A stretch of 17,499 bases of DNA from Treponema sp. UBA4326 (GTDB lineage Bacteria > Spirochaetota > Spirochaetia > Treponematales > Treponemataceae), in NCBI GenBank assembly GCA_002393835.1, contig DGTW01000124.1, forward strand, positions 1-17,499, read 5' to 3'. A model generated the notes under the pieces. That model was not told the origin of the DNA. It saw nothing but the letters and a program-made list of their open reading frames with translations, and searched no databases. The translations under genes and the position numbers were made by a program. Position 1 is the first letter of the stretch, and every line of letters begins with the position of its first letter. Positions 13,477 through 17,499 of the stretch are shown here, in pieces.

Positions 13477-13953
13477 CCCATATTCATCCACAATCTGTGT
13501 CTTCATGCTGGCCAAAGGTCGCCAGGCAACGCTGATTGTAAAATAGGGGCTGAAGTCATAGTATGATTTTCCGTCGCTACGATTGTAACCTGTGGAAGAG
13601 CTGGTCATAAGCCTGGGTTTTACGGAGAATGAACAGTTCAAGTCCCAGTCATCAAGGTCATGGGTAATGTCAATCTTGAGGCTCTGGAGTTTGAAAGCGC
13701 TGGATTTGCGTTTTTCTTCGTCATCAAAGCGGAATGAATCAATCAAGTCCTGGAGGAAATTTCTCTCCCCCTTGCCCATATATTTTTCCTCATATTCGGA
13801 ATCACTACATAAATAGCGGTAAATTACGCTGTTTTTAGACTCGGCGCTGAATGTTATGCTGAGGAAATTGTTAACCTTAAATGTAAGTGACGGTATAAAA
13901 CGGAAATAGCTGTTTGTCGGACGAACGAAATCATAGACGGCACTCATTGACAA
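13456..13953 (-). CDS. lptD: C-terminal beta-barrel part of LptD, behind an in-frame amber codon
   Basis: This frame is exactly in phase with the upstream lptD frame (14029 minus 13456 is a multiple of 3) and is open from codon 14026-14028 onward, 191 codons in all. It starts QFSLSYASSSKTF directly after the TAG. The boundaries given here begin at the first possible start codon (TTG 13951-13953, with ATG at 13945-13947), but no convincing ribosome-binding site precedes either. The residues alternate hydrophobic and polar as in outer-membrane strands (YFRFIPSLTFKV, FLSITFSAES, YFTISVAW) and are evidently the last strands of the LptD barrel, ending GEWKLNP. It is therefore either reached by readthrough or suppression, or is a pseudogene fragment. 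Confidence 0.7.
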   Translation of the reverse strand: MSMSAVYDFVRPTNSYFRFIPSLTFKVNNFLSITFSAESKNSVIYRYLCSDSEYEEKYMGKGERNFLQDLIDSFRFDDEEKRKSSAFKLQSLKIDITHDLDDWDLNCSFSVKPRLMTSSSTGYNRSDGKSYYDFSPYFTISVAWRPLASMKTQIVDEYGEWKLNP

Positions 13954-14028
13954 AGACGGAGAAAGGGAAATCCTGTCATTAAGGCGTTTGAATGTCTTTG
14001 AGGAGCTTGCGTAAGACAGGCTGAATTG

Positions 14029-14031
14029 CTA
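14029..14031 (-). other. In-frame amber (UAG) codon inside lptD
   Basis: The reading frame gives EFQP, then TAG, then QFSLSYASS with no frame change. The context on the mRNA is CCU UAG CAA UUC. Loss of the codon by one substitution (for example CAG, GAG, AAG, TCG, TAC) would restore a 1106-residue protein. TAG is a genuine stop for three other genes here (1384-1386, 8515-8517, 12527-12529). Confidence 0.9.
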
Positions 14032-16776
14032 AGGCTGGAATTCTTTTTCACTGTTGCTTGCCCAACCCTTGCTTATACCGTTTTCAGTGATAAAAGTGTA
14101 GCCAGTGGTATAAGAGGCCGTATAAGCCGCCTGCAAGCCGAAACCTGACAGTGAAAATTTCAGGGAATCATTCACCTCTTCCTCAAAGTTATATGTATAG
14201 GACTGGGAGAATTTCAGTTTGCTGCTGAACATGCTTATGCTGAGAGTCTGGCTGAGATTATCCTTCACCCAAGTATCATCGTCCTTGCTTTTCTGATGGA
14301 TACCAGTTCCCATCGTAAAAGTCGTGTAGGGAAAGCCCAGAGTAAGAGTGCCCTTGTAGGAGTCTACCTGAGGCGGAAGTGTCGTGGTGAGAGAGAGAGT
14401 CTGATACACTTTTTTGTCCAGCTGGTTTGAACCAAGGACAAAATTCAAATTGTGAACGGTGAAGGACTCCTCGTCAGTAAGGTCAGCGGTGAGATAGTCC
14501 CATTCAGGATTGTCAGCATCTCCGACAAAGTTTGTGCGGACAAGTTTTATGGTTGTGTTCCATGTCAGCGAGGTTTCTGAAAAATGCTTGGTGTAATAAA
14601 ATGGCTTGAAAGAAAGGGCATTTACATCCGTCAAATCAAGTTTGCGGGCAGAATAGTCAGTTTTTTCGACAGATTTTGCAGCACTTTCCGTATATCCGCC
14701 TTCAGCCGTCGTGTCTGTAATCTTCAAATATGGATGGCTTTGATAAACTGGGTTGAAAGTAAAAGTGTCCGTAAGAGTAAGAAAGCTGTCCCTGTAGCCG
14801 ACCTTGCTTGTTATGACGGTCGGAGCCTTTACCTGTATGTAAGTTGACTGCATGTCATTCCAGGTGAAATCATCGGGAGTCTTTAAAATCGTGGAGGCAT
14901 AAGAAAGCTGGGAAGTAAAATCCGGGGAAATATTGTAGCCCAAAGAATAAGTGATTCCGTTTATGGCCGTAGTTGAAACTGAAGGCACGGTGAGCAGGGG
15001 CAGGTAAGATTCTGCAAGAAGAGGCTCCTCCTCGCTCTCTTCTTCGCTTTTTTTGTCGTCCTTCTTGTCTTTTTTATCATTCTTTTTTCCGTCTTTTGAA
15101 AGCTTTTCGTCTCCAGACTCTTCCTTTTTTTCTTCCAAATTCAAATCTCCAGGAGGAGTCAGCGTGAAGGATGGTGCAGTCTGTGATTTCGTGCTTGCCT
15201 TGAAAGGATACTGAATAATCGTTCCTGAAATTCTCGCACTCGCCTTAAAAGGAGTAACCTGTGACGGATAGTAAAATTTTCTCTCCGGAGTATATGTTGC
15301 CCAAGAAGAATCAGCCTTGTACCTGTCATCAGAAGAAAGGCTTTCGTTTGCCTTTGAAGAATAGACAATCGAAGAGCTGAATGAAGAAAGAGACAGGGAT
15401 GATATATATGGATTCAAAATCTGGGGAACTTTTGCCGTATAGGAGCCGTTTACGCCCCAGGTGAATGAGGAAGTCTCTGTAACCGTAACCTCGTCCTTTG
15501 AAGTGTCCGTACCGTTCATGGCGAAGTCAATCCAGTCCATAGTTTCGGCCCTGGTGTTGAAATCATAAGAAAAGAAAGGGTCGGAATAAATCGGCATGGA
15601 GAATGTGATTGAGAAAGGTTTTGCCACCGTGAATTTTAAATTGGCCTGATAACGGAAGGGAGCCTTTTGTCCCATGAAGTTTGACTCATCGTGAACGACA
15701 TCCCCGGCAGCGTTTTTAGCAAGATATAGGGAATTGTTGCGGAAAACGGTGTTGGAAAAGCCCATCTGGAAATTTGTGGCAAGGCTGGTTATGAGGGAAT
15801 TGGGGGCAAAAACACCGTCAAAGCCCACCATTGCTCCCATATTGGCGTAATAGTCAGCCATGACTTTGAAATATTTTGAAGTGTCACCCTTGAAATCAGT
15901 GTCAAGGTTGTGGAGAACAAGGCCTTCCCTCTTCTGCTCTTTCATGGAGCCAGTGTTCATAAAACTGAAGAAATTGATTTTGTCATCGTCACTGGACGAA
16001 GATGATGATGAAGAGGTTTTTGTGCGGATGTCGGCAGAGCTAACGGCAGAGGAAGGCTTACGGCCGTAAAGATAAGTCGTAGTATTGATGTAATAGCCTT
16101 CTCGCTGACGGTAGCCGAAAGCGGGATTAAAAATAAGCTCGTCTTTAGGATAATAGAAAGCCGGAAGCCACATAAGGGGAACCCGACCTACGAAAAGGCG
16201 GGCGTTCAAAAATGCGAACTCACCGCCGGGCAAAAGCCAGATTCGAGTTGCCTTGATTTTCCAGTGAGGATTCTCGTCATCACAAAAAGTAAGCTCTCCG
16301 GATTTAAATGCGATGGTTCCACCTGAGTCCCGGCCGAAAACCTCGGAAGCTACGATGAGGGTGGAGCCGCTTGGCAGGTTGATTGCATCGCTTGAAGTCT
16401 GAACAGCACGGCCGTTGTCAAAAACGCCCTCTAGGGTGGCAGTGTTGAACAAAAGGCTTGAAGCCGTAATCGTCTCACCGCCGGCACTTCCGCCAGTCTG
16501 GGTAAGGGAAACTGAGCCATCGGCATAAAGCATTTCGCTTGAGCGATTGTAGTTAACTCGCTCCGCACTTATTGTAGTTTTTGAGCTGCCCCTGCTTACG
16601 CTGATTTTAACGTTTCCTGTCAGCACGATACAGTCACCGCCAGAAACAGGATCCTTGATATTCTCAACTTTTTTTGCCTGCTCAATAGCAATCACAGACT
16701 TTTCCCCGTCCGCAGCAAAAATCGGAGCAAAAAGAGAGAAAATCAAAACTGCAAGCACAAAAAAACTTTTTTTCAT
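14029..16776 (-). CDS. lptD: LPS-assembly protein LptD/OstA-like outer-membrane protein, truncated by amber codon
   Basis: A 915-residue frame, or 1106 residues if read through the TAG to 13456. MKKSFFVLAVLIFSLF begins a signal peptide, probably cut near FAA-DG (residues 20-23). Residues about 40-180 match the OstA/LptA-like periplasmic domain (VLTGNVKISV, ISAERVNYNRSSEMLYADGSV). Then VPLMWLPAFYYPKDELIFNPAFGYRQREGYYIN (about 199-230) is the typical LptD entry to the beta-barrel. Known role: outer-membrane insertion of lipopolysaccharide; Treponema generally lack LPS, so its cargo may be another glycolipid. Odd features: a Ser run and acid patch (254-265), and a Lys/Glu/Asp tract (about 547-585), probably an exposed loop. 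It follows uvrA on the same strand, across a 121-bp inverted repeat. The ATG has no ribosome-binding site (AT-rich leader only). Confidence 0.82.
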   Translation of the reverse strand: MKKSFFVLAVLIFSLFAPIFAADGEKSVIAIEQAKKVENIKDPVSGGDCIVLTGNVKISVSRGSSKTTISAERVNYNRSSEMLYADGSVSLTQTGGSAGGETITASSLLFNTATLEGVFDNGRAVQTSSDAINLPSGSTLIVASEVFGRDSGGTIAFKSGELTFCDDENPHWKIKATRIWLLPGGEFAFLNARLFVGRVPLMWLPAFYYPKDELIFNPAFGYRQREGYYINTTTYLYGRKPSSAVSSADIRTKTSSSSSSSSDDDKINFFSFMNTGSMKEQKREGLVLHNLDTDFKGDTSKYFKVMADYYANMGAMVGFDGVFAPNSLITSLATNFQMGFSNTVFRNNSLYLAKNAAGDVVHDESNFMGQKAPFRYQANLKFTVAKPFSITFSMPIYSDPFFSYDFNTRAETMDWIDFAMNGTDTSKDEVTVTETSSFTWGVNGSYTAKVPQILNPYISSLSLSSFSSSIVYSSKANESLSSDDRYKADSSWATYTPERKFYYPSQVTPFKASARISGTIIQYPFKASTKSQTAPSFTLTPPGDLNLEEKKEESGDEKLSKDGKKNDKKDKKDDKKSEEESEEEPLLAESYLPLLTVPSVSTTAINGITYSLGYNISPDFTSQLSYASTILKTPDDFTWNDMQSTYIQVKAPTVITSKVGYRDSFLTLTDTFTFNPVYQSHPYLKITDTTAEGGYTESAAKSVEKTDYSARKLDLTDVNALSFKPFYYTKHFSETSLTWNTTIKLVRTNFVGDADNPEWDYLTADLTDEESFTVHNLNFVLGSNQLDKKVYQTLSLTTTLPPQVDSYKGTLTLGFPYTTFTMGTGIHQKSKDDDTWVKDNLSQTLSISMFSSKLKFSQSYTYNFEEEVNDSLKFSLSGFGLQAAYTASYTTGYTFITENGISKGWASNSEKEFQP

Positions 16777-16783
16777 ATATTTA

Positions 16784-16904
16784 AACCACAGATGCCACAG
16801 ATTACACGGATTAGAAATTTTGTCATACGAAAGATATTCGTATTAAAAAGACAAATTTTCAAAAATCAAATATATAATCTGTGAAATCTGTGTAATCTGT
16901 GGTT
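16784..16904. repeat. 121-bp nested inverted repeat between uvrA and lptD
   Basis: The outer arms 16784-16813 and 16875-16904 match in 26 of 30 positions as an inverted repeat. Each is built on a 9-base rhythm (CCACAGATG, CCACAGATT, ACACGGATT). Inside lie a second pair (16814-16824 with 16850-16860, one changed pair) and a perfect 7-bp stem ATACGAA/TTCGTAT (16825-16831, 16837-16843). The whole could fold as one long interrupted hairpin. The right end overlaps the uvrA stop codon; the left end lies 7 bases before the lptD start. No transposase or target duplication is visible. Confidence 0.85.
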
Positions 16905-17499
16905 ATTCTTCCCTATGACCGTGCTTTAAGGTGTCCTCTATGAACTTTCCAGTGTAGCTGCCTGTTTCCTGCCATCTCCTGGCTACTTCTTCAGGCGTGC
17001 CTGTGTCTACGATTGTGCCGCCCTTGTTTCCGCCGTCTGGCCCCAGGTCGATGATGTAGTCAGCCTGGGCGATTACATCAAGGTTGTGCTCAATCATCAC
17101 CACAGAGTTTCCCTTGTCAACGAGCCGCTGGATTACTTCCATGAGGACTTTTACATCCGCAAAGTGAAGGCCGGTTGTGGGCTCGTCAAGGATGTAGAGC
17201 GTTTTGCCTGTTGAAGGCCGGGCAAGTTCCGTGGCAAGCTTGACCCGCTGAGCCTCGCCACCACTCAAAGTGAGGGCCGACTGACCGAGCTGGATATAGC
17301 CTAAGCCCACGCTCTTTAAGGTCTCAAGTTTCCTTGATATGTGGGGAATCGCGTTGAAGAAATCCGCAGCCTCCTCAATGGTCATGTTGAGGACATCGGA
17401 GATATTCTTGCCCTTGTAGCGCACATCCAGAGTCTCCTGATTGAAACGGTGGCCGTGACAGACATCGCACTGAATGAAAACATCAGGCAGGAAGTTCAT
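16903..17499 (-). CDS. uvrA: Excinuclease ABC subunit A (UvrA), C-terminal 198 residues
   Basis: The 5' part is outside the window; the [11 protein letters not shown] at the edge is an internal UvrA sequence, not the start. UvrA is the damage-recognition ATPase of nucleotide excision repair. Visible: the distal part of the C-terminal zinc module ([14 protein letters not shown]), then the second ATPase domain with signature [15 protein letters not shown], Walker [13 protein letters not shown], and the H-loop [11 protein letters not shown]. The end [23 protein letters not shown] is standard, followed by a short tail ending GHREE. Its stop codon (16903-16905) overlaps the outer arm of the inverted repeat. 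lptD follows on the same strand 126 bases on; to my recollection uvrA and the LptD orthologue are also neighbours in T. pallidum. Confidence 0.97.
   Translation of the reverse strand: MNFLPDVFIQCDVCHGHRFNQETLDVRYKGKNISDVLNMTIEEAADFFNAIPHISRKLETLKSVGLGYIQLGQSALTLSGGEAQRVKLATELARPSTGKTLYILDEPTTGLHFADVKVLMEVIQRLVDKGNSVVMIEHNLDVIAQADYIIDLGPDGGNKGGTIVDTGTPEEVARRWQETGSYTGKFIEDTLKHGHREE

Noticed and set aside
13397..13530. Diversity-generating retroelement (template/variable repeat) at the end of lptD
   Set aside because: The exact match is only 17-23 bases, there is no adenine-biased mismatch pattern, and no reverse transcriptase is nearby.
13456..14031. Genome-wide reassignment of UAG to an amino acid
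   Set aside because: UAG terminates the methyltransferase, GH3 and pncB genes here at normal C-terminal positions, so UAG is read as a stop in general.

Overview
The window looks like chromosomal DNA of a Treponema-type spirochaete, probably a gut, rumen or oral species. The evidence is the gene content (an LptD-type outer-membrane protein next to uvrA, several lipoproteins, a large ankyrin lipoprotein) and the moderate base composition. It is core and metabolic DNA. I see no phage genes, transposase, CRISPR array, tRNA or rRNA.

Layout, left to right. (1) The start of nusA and all of rimP on the minus strand, behind a near-consensus promoter and a leader hairpin. (2) Divergent from rimP, an RsmI-like SAM methyltransferase followed by a TTG-started dicarboxylate/amino-acid symporter with an unusual soluble N-terminal domain. 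(3) Convergent to these, a 932-residue ankyrin-repeat lipoprotein (minus). (4) A plus-strand pair: a Bax-inhibitor-1/YccA membrane protein and a half-size ABC exporter with a degenerate ATPase site. (5) A NagZ-like glycoside hydrolase family 3 lipoprotein (minus), divergent from a short-chain dehydrogenase (plus). (6) Nicotinate phosphoribosyltransferase (plus), convergent with a response-regulator-like winged-helix protein lacking the phospho-acceptor Asp (minus). (7) lptD (minus), interrupted by an in-frame amber codon, downstream of the 3' end of uvrA (minus), which runs off the right edge. No gene-free stretch exceeds about 205 bases.

Genes that work together: rimP-nusA is the usual ribosome-maturation and transcription-elongation operon. 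The ankyrin lipoprotein, NagZ-like lipoprotein, LptD and ABC exporter are all envelope proteins. The rest is housekeeping (NAD salvage, excision repair).

Most worth a second look: the single in-frame UAG in lptD with 191 clean codons behind it and a degenerate copy of the gene's 3' end beyond the final stop; the fusion of an anti-sigma/HATPase-like domain to a symporter; three genes whose promoter geometry predicts leaderless mRNAs; a 121-bp nested inverted repeat touching the uvrA stop codon; and a terminator-like hairpin in the rimP-nusA leader.
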